A stretch of 56,821 nt of DNA from Ferruginibacter sp. (GCF_014377975.1 NZ_JACMOO010000174.1:1-56821); one strand, 5' to 3'. Counted from the first letter of the stretch, positions 17,307 to 27,073 are shown. Notes: a model not told the origin generated them from the sequence alone. Translations and numbers: made by a program.

Positions 17307-17759
17307 TTATTGCAACGCAAATTGATATTCATTCCAAAATTTATCCAATGCAATTATTCTTGGTTTTAAAAAAGAGATGATTGCGGGCCAGTCTGATTGA
17401 TTTAATACATGTACATTTTGAAGGCAGGCTGTTATGGAGCTGATGAACTTTTTATCACCAACCGAATTCAATTTCAGCCATTGCCAATTTGTACCACAAC
17501 TTTCCTGAAATTGCTTTTTAAGTTTTAATAACTCATCAAATTGCTGACCTTGTATTCCGGTATCCGGGTGCGATAATTCAATCCTTATAAAAGCCACTCC
17601 ATCTTCACATTGCATACTGATGCGGATAAATTTTATACCGGTTTTATAATTTACCCAATTAATTTTTTCACCTCCGGCAGAAATTACCGGCCGCATATAT
17701 TGACCAAAAGCTGTCCAGAATTGTTGCCTTACCAATGTTGCCGGTTGTTTTGAATACAT
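17307..17759 (-). CDS. DUF4268 domain protein
   Basis: 150 residues, single domain. It matches the DUF4268 pattern: an N-terminal RQQFWTAFGQYMRP helix, INWVNYKTG, a strand with ISMQCEDGVAFIRIEL, and the C-terminal LKPRIIALDKFWNEY helix. In other bacteria the domain is found alone or at the C-terminus of DNA-related proteins and has a nuclease-like fold in some predictions, but the function of the stand-alone form is unproven. Cytosolic. It lies 5 prime of the S10 peptidase gene on the same strand with a 36-bp gap, so they may be co-transcribed. Confidence 0.8.
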   Translation of the reverse strand: MYSKQPATLVRQQFWTAFGQYMRPVISAGGEKINWVNYKTGIKFIRISMQCEDGVAFIRIELSHPDTGIQGQQFDELLKLKKQFQESCGTNWQWLKLNSVGDKKFISSITACLQNVHVLNQSDWPAIISFLKPRIIALDKFWNEYQFALQ

Positions 17760-17795
17760 ACAATAACATTACTTGCTGCAGTATCTTGCAGCCAT

Positions 17796-19301
17796 TTATT
17801 TTACATTGTTACTCCAGTCAAAAAAACTATCTACATCTTTTTTAAACTGAATCATTGAAGGCTTATTTATATAATACATGTGGCCGGATTCATAATAATA
17901 ATGCCGGAGATTTTTTCTTAATTCCGGTTCAAGAAACATGTGTGCCACATCGTAATTGGCGGTAAAGTAAGGGGTGGCAAAATCGTAATAACCACTGCCA
18001 ATGTACACTTTTAGGTGAGTATTTTTTGTCATTGCATCGCGTAAACCTTCTGCCACATTCAGGTATTGGTTTTGCACATTATTATAATTCCATGGATAAA
18101 CATTTCCAAAAATATTGTAGGCCCGTTCTTCTTTAAAATTAAGTTCCCTTTCAAAATAATCATTTATAGCACTGGTAAAAGGTCCGTCAATATTTATAAA
18201 AGAAGGATCGAAGTCAGCTCCTTCGCCTGCATTATCAAAATTATGTCCAGTAAAACGGCTGTCAAGCCGGCCAACAGCTAATCCATCTTTGCGGCGCAGT
18301 TCTTTATAAAAACGACTGTCAGAAACTCTTAAATTGGCTTGCAAAATATATGCTTTACTAATTCCGGTGTAATAGCTCAGTTTCTCTGCAATGCGATCTT
18401 TGTCTGCATCACTCAGCCATTCGCCTTTAAGCAAAGCCGGGGCATATTCATTCATCGCAAAATCCTCACTTTCTTTCAAAGTTTTTTGCAGATCGGCCTG
18501 CAAGGTGGCTGCTAGTTTTTTATGATACCAGGCAGCGGCGGTAAAAGATGGTATATACAAAACATACGGCAGGTCGTTACCAACAGCAATGTCATTTGTG
18601 CCAAAATTTAGCACCGGAGAAATCAATAAAATACCATTGATATAAATGCGGTAATTGTCCGTTAAAAATTTGGAAAGCCCGGCTGCACGGGTAGTACCAT
18701 AACTTTCGCCAGCTAAATATTTAGGCGATGACCAACGCTGATACTTTGATAAAAAACTACGGATAAATGCGCCGATACTTTGAACATCTTCTACAAAACC
18801 ATGAAATTGTTTCGCATTTTCGCCAACTGCAGGTACACTAAAACCCGTAGATACCGGATCTATAAAAACAAGATCCGTTTTATCAAGCCAGGTGTATTCG
18901 TTATTAATAATTTGGTAAGGTGGTGGCGGCGCGGTACCATCATCCTGTAGCAATACTCTTTTGGGCCCCAAACCTCCCATGTGCAACCAAACGGAAGATG
19001 ATCCAGGCCCCCCGTTAAATGTAAAACAAACGGGCCTTTTACCTGGTTCCTCCCCCTCTTTTTTATAATAGGTGAAAAATATTTTCGCCATTAATTTTCC
19101 GGTATCGTTTTGTAAATTTAAATATCCGGTGAACGCGGTATATTCTAATTTTTTTCCGCCGGCTAAAGAGACCGAGTTTTTTGTAATGGTGGCAGTAATA
19201 CCTGTGGGGATCAGTTCATCTTTATTATCTGTTAGGGTGTTTTTTTGAGCCATTGATAAAATACAAACGAATGGTAGAAAAATTAAAAATGCATATTTCA
19301 T
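17796..19301 (-). CDS. Secreted S10 family serine carboxypeptidase-like protein
   Basis: 501 residues. Signal peptide at residues 1-18. The alpha/beta-hydrolase S10 features are present: the oxyanion motif FNGGPGSSSVWLHMG (about 93-107), the nucleophile Ser in AGESYGTTR (about 198), the Asp in YYDFATPY and the His in SGHMYY near the C-terminus. S10 enzymes remove C-terminal residues from peptides at acidic pH; bacterial members are periplasmic or extracellular. Length and order are complete. Downstream on the same strand lies the DUF4268 gene. Confidence 0.93.
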   Translation of the reverse strand: MKYAFLIFLPFVCILSMAQKNTLTDNKDELIPTGITATITKNSVSLAGGKKLEYTAFTGYLNLQNDTGKLMAKIFFTYYKKEGEEPGKRPVCFTFNGGPGSSSVWLHMGGLGPKRVLLQDDGTAPPPPYQIINNEYTWLDKTDLVFIDPVSTGFSVPAVGENAKQFHGFVEDVQSIGAFIRSFLSKYQRWSSPKYLAGESYGTTRAAGLSKFLTDNYRIYINGILLISPVLNFGTNDIAVGNDLPYVLYIPSFTAAAWYHKKLAATLQADLQKTLKESEDFAMNEYAPALLKGEWLSDADKDRIAEKLSYYTGISKAYILQANLRVSDSRFYKELRRKDGLAVGRLDSRFTGHNFDNAGEGADFDPSFINIDGPFTSAINDYFERELNFKEERAYNIFGNVYPWNYNNVQNQYLNVAEGLRDAMTKNTHLKVYIGSGYYDFATPYFTANYDVAHMFLEPELRKNLRHYYYESGHMYYINKPSMIQFKKDVDSFFDWSNNVK

Positions 19302-20391
19302 AATAAAACTTTTATGCTGTAATATAAGGTAAGCTCCTGAAAAATAGGCCCCGCAAGATTAAAAGATTACTCGTGCCTGGCTAAATTGTAGAAGTATTTT
19401 CTCATTAATTATTGACTCTTGGGGCTCTAACCTATTGACTAATAATATTTTAGGATAATTAACATTTTATGGCATATTTTTAGAAATTTCACTTGTAAAT
19501 CTTCTTTAAGTGATGATGTAAAGTTGAATAAATTTTAACTGAGAACATATCGATTGCTCCTGGCTGTTTTGCCTTAGGTACATGCAAAGAAGCAGAAATA
19601 AAAGAGTTTTGGTATATATCCAAAATTCTTTTGTTTTTTTAGAAGTACATTACTGTTTTGAATGATTGAAAGGTCTACTTTTATATTATTTCCTCTTCCC
19701 TGGAAATATATTGACTCCATCCGGTATTTTTATTTCGAGAATGACTATCGTGTGTATCACGGAAATTATCTCATCAATGAAAGTTTCCAATCTTTTTTTT
19801 ACCATTTTTTCTTTCTACAGGGAATTGTTGGTGTAAAACAGCAGAACAATTGTTATTTAACAACACTACATTTTCTTGAAAATAACCGTATATCTCTGTG
19901 TAAGATATTTAACAGCAGCAGCAATCAAATATTCTTTATTGAACACTTTAGCTTGTAAAATAAAAATTGTTACCATAAGTGTAAGAAAATTGCAGCAGGC
20001 TTTGTTTTTATTTGGCACTTACAACGAAAATCATTGCATCACTTCGTTAAAACTGCTGTTTAAACAATTGCTGCTTTTGTAAATTATTTTAATGGGTAAA
20101 ATTAACAAAGAAATTTTGGCAGACATTACTGACAAAAACCCGTACGTGTAACCGCCAAGACTGCATTTTTTACAGCGGCAGATAAATATTTTTGCAAACG
20201 ACCCGAAATGATTTAGCCAAAACATTTTTAAAGTATATCCCCTACGGTGGCCAATCTTCAGGCAAAACACTTCTGTTAATTTTACTAAAAAATAATTATT
20301 ATTTTTCAAAGTTCAGTACAATAAAATTATCTTTCCGCTTCATGGTATGTAGCATGTTTATTGCTTTACTATTCACTTTTAATACCTATAT
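19302..20391. other. 1.1-kb gene-poor region
   Basis: Several open frames occur on both strands, but all are rich in Phe, Tyr, Asn and Ile, lack domain features, and look like chance frames in AT-rich DNA. A start-to-stop peptide of 19 residues (MGKINKEILADITDKNPYV) occurs near 20091. I see no hairpin terminator or convincing gene here. Confidence 0.4.
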
Positions 20392-20670
20392 ATGCAGTTA
20401 TCCTTTATAAAAAACATACAGTTTACTAAGCTTATAAAAGCGGATGGACGTTTAAGGGAATTTAATTTCAGAAGATATAATTCCGGTAACCAGCTTCAGC
20501 CAGCTATCTTTTCAGTTAATGTTGTGGACAACCGCGATAACCGTATACTGTTTGAAATGCAAAAAGAAGATAATTTATGGAAGATTATAAAACAACCGTT
20601 GCCCCAATGGATACTGGAAAATGAAACAAATTTTCACGAAAGTATTGAGGAAGAACTAAAGCTTTCGTAA
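20392..20670 (+). CDS. Small protein of unknown function
   Basis: 92 residues from ATG 20392. No signal peptide. It alternates basic and hydrophobic residues in a way typical of a compact beta-rich domain (FTKLIKADGRLREFNFRRY, then IFSVNVVDNRDNRILFEM) and ends with an acidic helix (NFHESIEEELKLS). Composition is unlike the noisy frames just upstream, so I think it is a real gene. Family not recognised. It is followed after 127 bp by a methyltransferase gene that has its own -7 box. Confidence 0.6.
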   Translation: MQLSFIKNIQFTKLIKADGRLREFNFRRYNSGNQLQPAIFSVNVVDNRDNRILFEMQKEDNLWKIIKQPLPQWILENETNFHESIEEELKLS

Positions 20671-20755
20671 TTTTTAAATTAATGTAGCCCGTACTAAGTT
20701 TTTTTTCAGTAAAAGAATATAGTTTTAAGGTAAGTAATATCTGTAAATATGCATT

Positions 20756-20763
20756 TACATTTG
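20756..20763 (+). promoter_or_regulatory. -7 box (TACATTTG) of the methyltransferase gene
   Basis: TACATTTG fits the TAnnTTTG consensus and lies 34 bp before the ATG at 20798. Confidence 0.5.
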
Positions 20764-20797
20764 TGTCGTTGTCTACAGCCAAACAACTATTATATCC

Positions 20798-21973
20798 ATG
20801 CCGGGAAATTTACAAAGCTTCCTTAAACAATTGAGTGATGATATTGAGAAACAAACATTAATAAAAATTACTTTAGGAAACAGAAGGATTAAATCGTCTG
20901 ATCTTAAAAATGTTTTTATCAAACCTGTTTTAATAAAAAATATTCCAAAATTATCTTTTGTATACCGATATCCGACAAAAGATATTACCAGTAATTTCCC
21001 CGCAAAAGAAAGTATCTTTTTAATAGAAAAATTGCTGCAAGATGAATTTTATAATGCAGATATTTTTACAACAGAAAATGATTTTCATTTTGCTTTTCAA
21101 AAAAATAATACTGCCAAAATTGTAAGCAAAGGTCCATCATTAAAATCTACAGCAAACGCACTTCAACACGATAAAGAAAAGATTCGGATTATACAAGCTA
21201 CCAATGCCGGTTATTTAAAAGAATTAGGCATTACTACGGCGGAAGGTATTGTAAAAAAAGAGAAGCAGGATAAGTACAAACAAATTAACAGCTATGTAGA
21301 AATTATTGATGGAATAATAAAAGATCTTCAATTTAATGAAAGCCTGCAGGTAGTAGATATGGGCAGTGGCAAAGGTTACCTCACTTTTGCTTTGTACGAT
21401 TATCTTGTTAATAAATTACATCGGGATGCCGCTGTTACCGGCATTGAATTAAGAGAAGAACTGGTAACTAAATGTAACAATATTGCCCGTGCCGCAGGAT
21501 ACAACCAGCTTGTATTTAAAAGCGGCACAATAGAAAATGCCGTTTTGAGCAATACAGATATTTTAATTGCGCTTCATGCATGTGATACCGCTACTGATGA
21601 AGCCATTTTTAGCGGTATTAAAGTAAATGCAAAAATTATTATTTGTGCACCCTGTTGCCACAAACAGATAAGAAAACAAATGGCACCGGAAAATGAATTA
21701 AAGTCAATAACAAAGCATGGTATTTTATTGGAAAGGCAGGCAGAGATAACAACGGATGCAATAAGAGCACTGTTATTGGAAGCACATGGATATAAAACCA
21801 GGGTGTTTGAATTTATCGCTACTGAACATACACCAAAAAATGTGTTGATTGTTGGCGTAAAACAAGATAAGCCATTGCATCCAACTCAATTTTTTCTTGA
21901 AAAGGTTGCAGGTTTAAAATTGCTTTTCGGAATACAATCGCATTACCTGGAAACGTTGATTGACCGTTTGTAG
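20798..21973 (+). CDS. SAM-dependent class I methyltransferase
   Basis: 391 residues. The N-terminal 150 residues are helical and less characteristic. The Rossmann domain begins near residue 185 with SAM motif I (VVDMGSGKGYLTFALYDYL), followed by TGIELREELV, the acidic ribose-binding strand. LIALHACDTATDEAIF is motif IV, and CAPCCHKQIRKQM is the characteristic Cys-Cys-His segment of the METTL25-like/PF13679 group. Members are often annotated as tRNA or rRNA methyltransferases, but the substrate is not known to me. The gene converges with the 521-residue protein at 21976, with only 2 bp between the stop codons. Confidence 0.85.
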   Translation: MPGNLQSFLKQLSDDIEKQTLIKITLGNRRIKSSDLKNVFIKPVLIKNIPKLSFVYRYPTKDITSNFPAKESIFLIEKLLQDEFYNADIFTTENDFHFAFQKNNTAKIVSKGPSLKSTANALQHDKEKIRIIQATNAGYLKELGITTAEGIVKKEKQDKYKQINSYVEIIDGIIKDLQFNESLQVVDMGSGKGYLTFALYDYLVNKLHRDAAVTGIELREELVTKCNNIARAAGYNQLVFKSGTIENAVLSNTDILIALHACDTATDEAIFSGIKVNAKIIICAPCCHKQIRKQMAPENELKSITKHGILLERQAEITTDAIRALLLEAHGYKTRVFEFIATEHTPKNVLIVGVKQDKPLHPTQFFLEKVAGLKLLFGIQSHYLETLIDRL

Positions 21974-21975
21974 CA

Positions 21976-23541
21976 TTAACCGGAAATATAAATCCGCTTT
22001 TTTTGTTGCAAATATTTATTTTCAATAATTGTACTCAAAGGTTTTTGATACACTTTACTTTCCACCCAGGATATAATGTCCAAATAAGCAAAACTCCGCG
22101 TTTGAAAACGGTTCTTTTCAAGCCCTTTTATACTTTGTAAAAACTTCTCCAGTTCTGGCTTTAATTTTTGCCTTGATAACTTAAACGAGTTGCGTAAAAA
22201 TTTAAACATTGCTTCTTCTACTACGGTAAGGTTTTCCATTTTGGCCATAAAACGGTAAACAGATTTTATCAGTGATTCAATGATATCAAAATTGCCGAGT
22301 TCATAATGGGCCATCAGGTGCAGCAGCCTGGCATAACACTGTAAATCATTTCTCATTTCTACATTGCCGTTGATTATTTTTTGCAGATAATCAATTGAGA
22401 TACCATATTTGGCTGCGCCAAAATACAAATTCGCAATTTTATAATTAAAAACCAGCAGCCGGTGATTGTCAATGTAAAGTGAATATTCCTGTAGCTTTTC
22501 TTCAATGCCTTTTACTATTTTTAATCCTTCAGAAAATGTTCCCAGCATAAAATGCTGGTTAATTTTTGATGCGCTGATGTACACAAAGGTTTGTATGCGG
22601 TGATTGTCGTGATGCATGGCAAGTTCTGTGGTAGAAAAGGCTTCAAAAGCTTTTAGTACATTTTCAAAACCCTGGTAATTCCTGAGGTCGAAATGAGCAT
22701 TTAATAAATTGTGCATGCCTTTGATATAATAGCCCGTTTCTACTTTTATCATCAGGGGTTGTTCATTAAAAATATCAACCCATTTTTGTGCATACCGGTA
22801 ATACATTAAAAAATCCTGCCGGATAAAAGCATACCAGCAATAACTTTGATAAAGGTACAGCCGTTCATAAAAACCAGTTTGAAAATGTGCACCGGGAGGT
22901 AAATTATCCGACAGAAAATTCTTTACATCTTTTTCATCTTTTTCATTACGGGCATGGCCATTTTTAATATACCAGCTATATAAACGCAGTGCTAAATTCG
23001 ACATCCTTGCTACATTATCTACCCGGTTATTTACTTCCACGGCTTCCATAGACAACTGTTCGCCCCGGTTTTGCATTGAGCGGGTAATGTGCAAGGCTTC
23101 AATCTTTTTTTCCCATGAAATTACCTGTGTAAGAAAATTAAATTTATAATGTGTTTTTGCAACTTCTTTTAATTTTTCCAAAATTTTAAGACTTTGCACA
23201 TACAATCCTTTATTGTACAATATCCTTGCATAATCCAATTGCTCATTTAACTGCAAATCAATACTTCCGGTACTTTTCAAAAGCCGAAGGCTCGAAAGCA
23301 ATTGTTTATACAGGTGAACTTTAATATTAGATAACTGCGGTTTTTTGATAGAAGGTAACTTTTTAAGCAAAACAGTTTCATCATACTCTGTTAGTTTATC
23401 TAAAGCATCAAACAATTCTATGATCTTTAAGTCTTCGTTTCCTGAACTTCTTTTAATATAAAGCTTAAAATTTCTTTTTTCAGCCTTTTCAAGTGATTGG
23501 ATAAGCTGAAATAATGTATCTGTAAATCGGTTGGACATCAT
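21976..23541 (-). CDS. Large helical-repeat protein of unknown function
   Basis: 521 residues, cytosolic, no signal peptide or membrane segment. The whole chain reads as tandem alpha-helical hairpins (TPR-like), for example around LFQLIQSLEKAEKRNFKLYI, YNKGLYVQSLKILEKLKEVA and MLGTFSEGLKIVKGIEEKL. There is an N-terminal basic, arginine-rich section and no catalytic motif I can identify. Such proteins are scaffolds or protein-protein interaction platforms. Tandem ATGs mark the start. Upstream lies an unusual structured intergenic region (23542-23918). I recognise only the architecture, not a named family. Confidence 0.75.
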   Translation of the reverse strand: MMSNRFTDTLFQLIQSLEKAEKRNFKLYIKRSSGNEDLKIIELFDALDKLTEYDETVLLKKLPSIKKPQLSNIKVHLYKQLLSSLRLLKSTGSIDLQLNEQLDYARILYNKGLYVQSLKILEKLKEVAKTHYKFNFLTQVISWEKKIEALHITRSMQNRGEQLSMEAVEVNNRVDNVARMSNLALRLYSWYIKNGHARNEKDEKDVKNFLSDNLPPGAHFQTGFYERLYLYQSYCWYAFIRQDFLMYYRYAQKWVDIFNEQPLMIKVETGYYIKGMHNLLNAHFDLRNYQGFENVLKAFEAFSTTELAMHHDNHRIQTFVYISASKINQHFMLGTFSEGLKIVKGIEEKLQEYSLYIDNHRLLVFNYKIANLYFGAAKYGISIDYLQKIINGNVEMRNDLQCYARLLHLMAHYELGNFDIIESLIKSVYRFMAKMENLTVVEEAMFKFLRNSFKLSRQKLKPELEKFLQSIKGLEKNRFQTRSFAYLDIISWVESKVYQKPLSTIIENKYLQQKKRIYISG

Positions 23542-23579
23542 TTTTAATTTTAATTATAACACAATACCAATAAGGATTC

Positions 23580-23845
23580 TAAAAAATAAATCCCTTCTTG
23601 ACATAATCAAACTGCTCATAACAAGATTATGAACGTAAAAAAACACACCCTACTTTCGATTTAAGAAAGTGAAGATGTGTTAAAGATATAGCAGGCAATC
23701 GTAAAAGTGGGCAAGCAATCGTTAGCAAATTGCAATAATCAAGAAAATTAACTGATTAATAATCAGTTTCAAAATAACCTAAGAATTTCATATGGCAAGC
23801 AATCGTTAAAGTTCTTCCGTTTCTACGGAAGAACTATTTTTTTGT
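23580..23845 (+). ncRNA. Candidate structured small RNA
   Basis: Between two minus-strand genes. Features on the plus strand: a long irregular hairpin (AACACA...TGTGTT outer stem, ACTTTC...GAAAGT inner stem, about 23641-23682), three copies of a GCAAGCAATCGT-type element (about 23690-23806) and a perfect 11-bp stem plus seven Ts at 23810-23843. The T-run is on the plus side, so it would terminate a plus-strand transcript although no plus-strand gene lies here. No clear promoter was seen, so this is a hypothesis. Confidence 0.35.
23810..23843 (+). terminator. Intrinsic terminator without a matching gene
   Basis: AGTTCTTCCGT (23810-23820), loop TTCT, ACGGAAGAACT (23825-23835), then A and seven Ts. 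Both flanking genes run on the minus strand. Confidence 0.75.
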
Positions 23846-23918
23846 ATCCTAAAGTAATACCATTTTATCTTGCCAATCAAATTATTATCAAACTTTTTTT
23901 AAAATATTTTTTTCTGTA

Positions 23919-25748
23919 TTAGTTAGGCAAAATGAAGTCCGGCTTGCGAATGAATACGTTATTATATTTGAAGCGGATATTGGTACCGAGTTCTATCTTG
24001 TAGTTTTTCATTCCCGCAACTGTTCTGGGAAAATAATATCCTCTTAGTTCTATCGTACCAAAAGTTAAGTTTTCATTTCTTGTTCTTACGCCTGCACCAA
24101 TTGCACTATACAAATCGGTTTTGGTAAACGACTGATTGGTTGGTGTAAGCGCAGACATGTCTACAAAAAAGAAAGGAGCCAGCCTGAACCCCCAGAATTT
24201 TTGCATATTAAAAAAGACTGACTCTGCTTTAATAGTGCTTCTTATATCTGATGGGCCCGGGTATCCGCGAAAATAAGGAAGCCCAAAAACACTGTTTATG
24301 TTTAAAGGCTGATCTAAAACCGGACTAATTTGTTTTGTAAAACCCCCACGGAAAAAATTACGGTTAAGCCATTTTCCTTTCAATTTTTTTAGTTTGGTAA
24401 AATGATCTATGTTAAATAGTATGTCAATATCTTCCCATTGGTTTTTATAAATATACCCCCCCATTTTAAAAGTATAGGTGGTGTAAAATCCCCTTTTTGA
24501 AAAATGACTTCGCAAAGCATCCAGTCCAAAATAAGGTCTGTTCCTTTCCTCTTTTCTTGTCCACCCGCCTATCAATGATGCACTAAAACCTTCGGGTACA
24601 TCTTCATTTCTTCCAAACCCATAAATAAAATTAGCCCTGTATGCTTCCTGCCTGAATACGCTGACCGCAGCAAGAGTACCCCTGATATTGGCATACCGGT
24701 AATCATATATTTGATGATTAATGGCGGGTATATCAGTAAAATGCTGGTAGAAATTTCGCATAGCAATAAATTTACGAACCCGTGTTTTCATGTTTTTAAA
24801 CAAAAGGCGCTGGCTGCCGAAATTATAACCAAACCACACATCTACATTGCGGAAGCTGTATTTAAAATCACTTTGGTACAATGAGTCTGAAATATAATTA
24901 TTGCTTGTTTTATTCCATGCAATATCTGCCGCGCCTATCCAGGGAATATAGGGTGTTACAAGTGGTTTTTCAAAATGAGTAAATAAATAGGTTTCCTCCG
25001 GCCTGCCACTGTTGAATGCATTTCTGTAATTTTGAAATCCAAAACTCCAGTCGATAAAACTCCCCATAATGTTGCGCTTTAAAAAACCTGCATCATAGCC
25101 GAATGCAGGATTACGGTCTCTGTCATATAAACTGCTAAAAGAAAGCTGGGAACCGGAACCACCTACATTTTCATTTTTTATCCGCACACCAATTTTTGTA
25201 GCACTGCCCATATCAACACTGCCACCCAAAGGAAAGATATCTTTGGTGATAACAATTACATCTACCGAATCATTGACACCGGCAATGGTGTCAATAATAA
25301 TACGGGCATCCTGTATGTACACCTGCTGCCGGAGGTTACGCTCATTATCGGCCAAAAGATAAGGTTGAAGTTTATCACCCTCTTTAAAAAATAAATTATT
25401 GTGTAAAGTTTTAAGGATAGTTTTTTTATGAAAACCATTGGCTACAATGGCACCAAAATTATTTCTGATAATCGTTGTATCAAAAATGGTTCTTTCAAAC
25501 CCCAGCCGCAGAAATTCAATATTCCGGATTATTTTACCTGTGTGGATAATAAATGGATTTACCACCATAACAGCATCCGTTGCCGGAGGATCGGTAGCAA
25601 TGCTTTTTGCTAATTTGCCTAGTAAGCCTCCCTTTTTAGCTAAAAAAAAAGTATCCTTGTTTTCCTTAACTTCCTGGGCTAATAGACCGGATGAAAAAAA
25701 AGAAAAAACAAGTAATGAAAAAATAACCGGCAAAGCCTTTTTTAACAT
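23919..25748 (-). CDS. Outer-membrane beta-barrel protein with POTRA-like N-terminus
   Basis: 609 residues. Signal peptide 1-24 (ends in LLAQ). After a short linker, a POTRA-like module covers about 75-170 (IIRNIEFLRLGFERTIFD, FFKEGDKLQPYLLADNERNLRQ, YIQDARIIIDTI) and the rest is a large beta-barrel of alternating strands ending in the aromatic segments FKYNNVFIRKPDFILPN. This is the Omp85/BamA-TamA/surface-antigen layout, though much shorter than BamA. Such proteins insert or translocate other outer-membrane proteins or lipoproteins. It is a single gene with no co-transcribed partner, so its client is unknown. Confidence 0.8.
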   Translation of the reverse strand: MLKKALPVIFSLLVFSFFSSGLLAQEVKENKDTFFLAKKGGLLGKLAKSIATDPPATDAVMVVNPFIIHTGKIIRNIEFLRLGFERTIFDTTIIRNNFGAIVANGFHKKTILKTLHNNLFFKEGDKLQPYLLADNERNLRQQVYIQDARIIIDTIAGVNDSVDVIVITKDIFPLGGSVDMGSATKIGVRIKNENVGGSGSQLSFSSLYDRDRNPAFGYDAGFLKRNIMGSFIDWSFGFQNYRNAFNSGRPEETYLFTHFEKPLVTPYIPWIGAADIAWNKTSNNYISDSLYQSDFKYSFRNVDVWFGYNFGSQRLLFKNMKTRVRKFIAMRNFYQHFTDIPAINHQIYDYRYANIRGTLAAVSVFRQEAYRANFIYGFGRNEDVPEGFSASLIGGWTRKEERNRPYFGLDALRSHFSKRGFYTTYTFKMGGYIYKNQWEDIDILFNIDHFTKLKKLKGKWLNRNFFRGGFTKQISPVLDQPLNINSVFGLPYFRGYPGPSDIRSTIKAESVFFNMQKFWGFRLAPFFFVDMSALTPTNQSFTKTDLYSAIGAGVRTRNENLTFGTIELRGYYFPRTVAGMKNYKIELGTNIRFKYNNVFIRKPDFILPN

Positions 25749-25824
25749 CGTTGCACTTTAAAATTTACTTTATAAAGGTATTGATTTGATTAAATTTAAC
25801 AGATTTTGGTGATAAGTAACAACT

Positions 25825-26520
25825 TTACAGACTAAGAGCAAAATCAACTGCGGCAGTTGCATGTAACAATGTTGAGTCAAATACCGGTATTGTACAATCT
25901 ACCTGTTTGATTAACAACGGAATTTCCGTGCACCCTAAAATGACTCCCTCAATACCTTCTTCGATAATATTTTTCTCTATTACATCCAGGTACATTTTTT
26001 TTGTTTGCTCTAATAAAATACCTTTCCCCAGTTCATTATAAATGCTATCGTTGATCAATTCTCTTTCCGCTTTGTTTGGAATGACAATTTTAATGCCATG
26101 CTCTTGAAAGCAATATGTATAAAAATCGCCTTGCATGGTATATCTGGTTCCTAGTAAAAGCACCGTTTTTATTTGTTGCCGGTTAAGTGCGCCCGCAACT
26201 ACTTCTGCAACGTGTAAAAGCGGCACACCAATGGCAGCCTGCACCTGGCTTGCAACAATGTGCATGGTATTGGCGCAAAGCAGCATACAATCTGCGCCAG
26301 CTATTTCAAGTTTTTTAGCAGCAGTACTTAAAATATTTTCAATACCAGCCCAATTATCCTGTTTTGTAAGTGTTACAATTTCCTCAAAGTTTACAGAGTA
26401 CAGTAAAATTTTTGCCGAAGCATTACTTCCCAATTGCTTGTTGACAGTTTCGTTTATTACACGGTAATAGTCAACGGTAGAATACCAGGATGTTCCTCCA
26501 ATCAGTCCGATCGTTTTCAT
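25825..26520 (-). CDS. Aspartate/glutamate racemase family protein
   Basis: 231 residues. The start motif MKTIGLIGGTSWYST and two catalytic cysteines, one in LCANTMH (about residue 82) and one in LGCTEIPLL (about residue 193), identify the Asp/Glu racemase (YgeA-type) fold. The two Cys act as acid and base to invert the alpha carbon of aspartate or glutamate; free D-Asp or D-Glu can feed peptidoglycan or be catabolised. Length is normal. It is a stand-alone cytosolic gene, so the exact substrate is open. Confidence 0.93.
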   Translation of the reverse strand: MKTIGLIGGTSWYSTVDYYRVINETVNKQLGSNASAKILLYSVNFEEIVTLTKQDNWAGIENILSTAAKKLEIAGADCMLLCANTMHIVASQVQAAIGVPLLHVAEVVAGALNRQQIKTVLLLGTRYTMQGDFYTYCFQEHGIKIVIPNKAERELINDSIYNELGKGILLEQTKKMYLDVIEKNIIEEGIEGVILGCTEIPLLIKQVDCTIPVFDSTLLHATAAVDFALSL

Positions 26521-26686
26521 TTTTTATTTTTTAGTTTTTAGTTAAACTTGAAGACACAATTTGCATTTTATTATGGAGATTTTGAAATTGAATATCGCTG
26601 CTCTGCATAAATTGCTTTTGTAATATTTTAACAGGAAATTTAACGGTTAAACATTAAATAAAGAAATGTAATAAAACAATGTGTCG

Positions 26687-26694
26687 TATCTTTG
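26687..26694 (+). promoter_or_regulatory. -7 box (TATCTTTG) of the 61-residue gene
   Basis: TATCTTTG matches TAnnTTTG. It would start an mRNA near 26700 with a leader of about 120 nt before the ATG at 26821. Confidence 0.55.
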
Positions 26695-26820
26695 CGGCGC
26701 AAAACAGTAATTACGTAATTTAAACTGTCCCTCTAACTATTGCTTGCTAAGGAAAATCTCCGGAAAGTGCTTTAAAAAACTGATCCCGGCGATATTATTT
26801 AGTAATTTAAAATTAGAGAT

Positions 26821-27006
26821 ATGAAAAGTGATACATCAGGTAATGGTGCCTCTATCAAAAATGGTGAACTGAAAGAATCATTAAATGAAGCAGTTGCAAC
26901 AGAGTCAAGACAAGAAGATTTTAACCGCACGTTTGGGTCAATCGACATGTGGAATCTTAAAAAAAAGCAACGAACGTCTTTACAAATGAGAAGACGTTAT
27001 AATTGA
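26821..27006 (+). CDS. Small protein with basic C-terminus, own transcription unit
   Basis: 61 residues. The first half is acidic and polar (NGELKESLNEAVATESRQED), the second half has IDMWNLKKKQRTSLQMRRRYN, with nine Lys/Arg in the last 15 residues. It has no signal peptide and no membrane helix. The basic tail suggests nucleic-acid or ribosome contact (inference). It has a clear -7 box at 26687, a long leader and a strong terminator at 27045, so it is a complete monocistronic unit. Family not recognised. Confidence 0.6.
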   Translation: MKSDTSGNGASIKNGELKESLNEAVATESRQEDFNRTFGSIDMWNLKKKQRTSLQMRRRYN

Positions 27007-27044
27007 TAATTTATTAATTAGCGATAATTTCTTTCAGATTTTTT

Positions 27045-27073
27045 AGCATGGCAAAAGCCATGCTTTTTTTTTT
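27045..27073 (+). terminator. Intrinsic terminator of the 61-residue gene
   Basis: AGCATGGC, loop AAAA, GCCATGCT, then a run of Ts to 27073. Confidence 0.9.

Noticed and set aside
19662-19958. 98-codon plus-strand frame starting with ATG
   Set aside because: Phe/Tyr/Asn/Ile-rich, no domain or signal features, typical of chance frames in AT-rich DNA.
20031-20309. 92-codon minus-strand frame
   Set aside because: Composition irregular, overlaps other chance frames, no signals.
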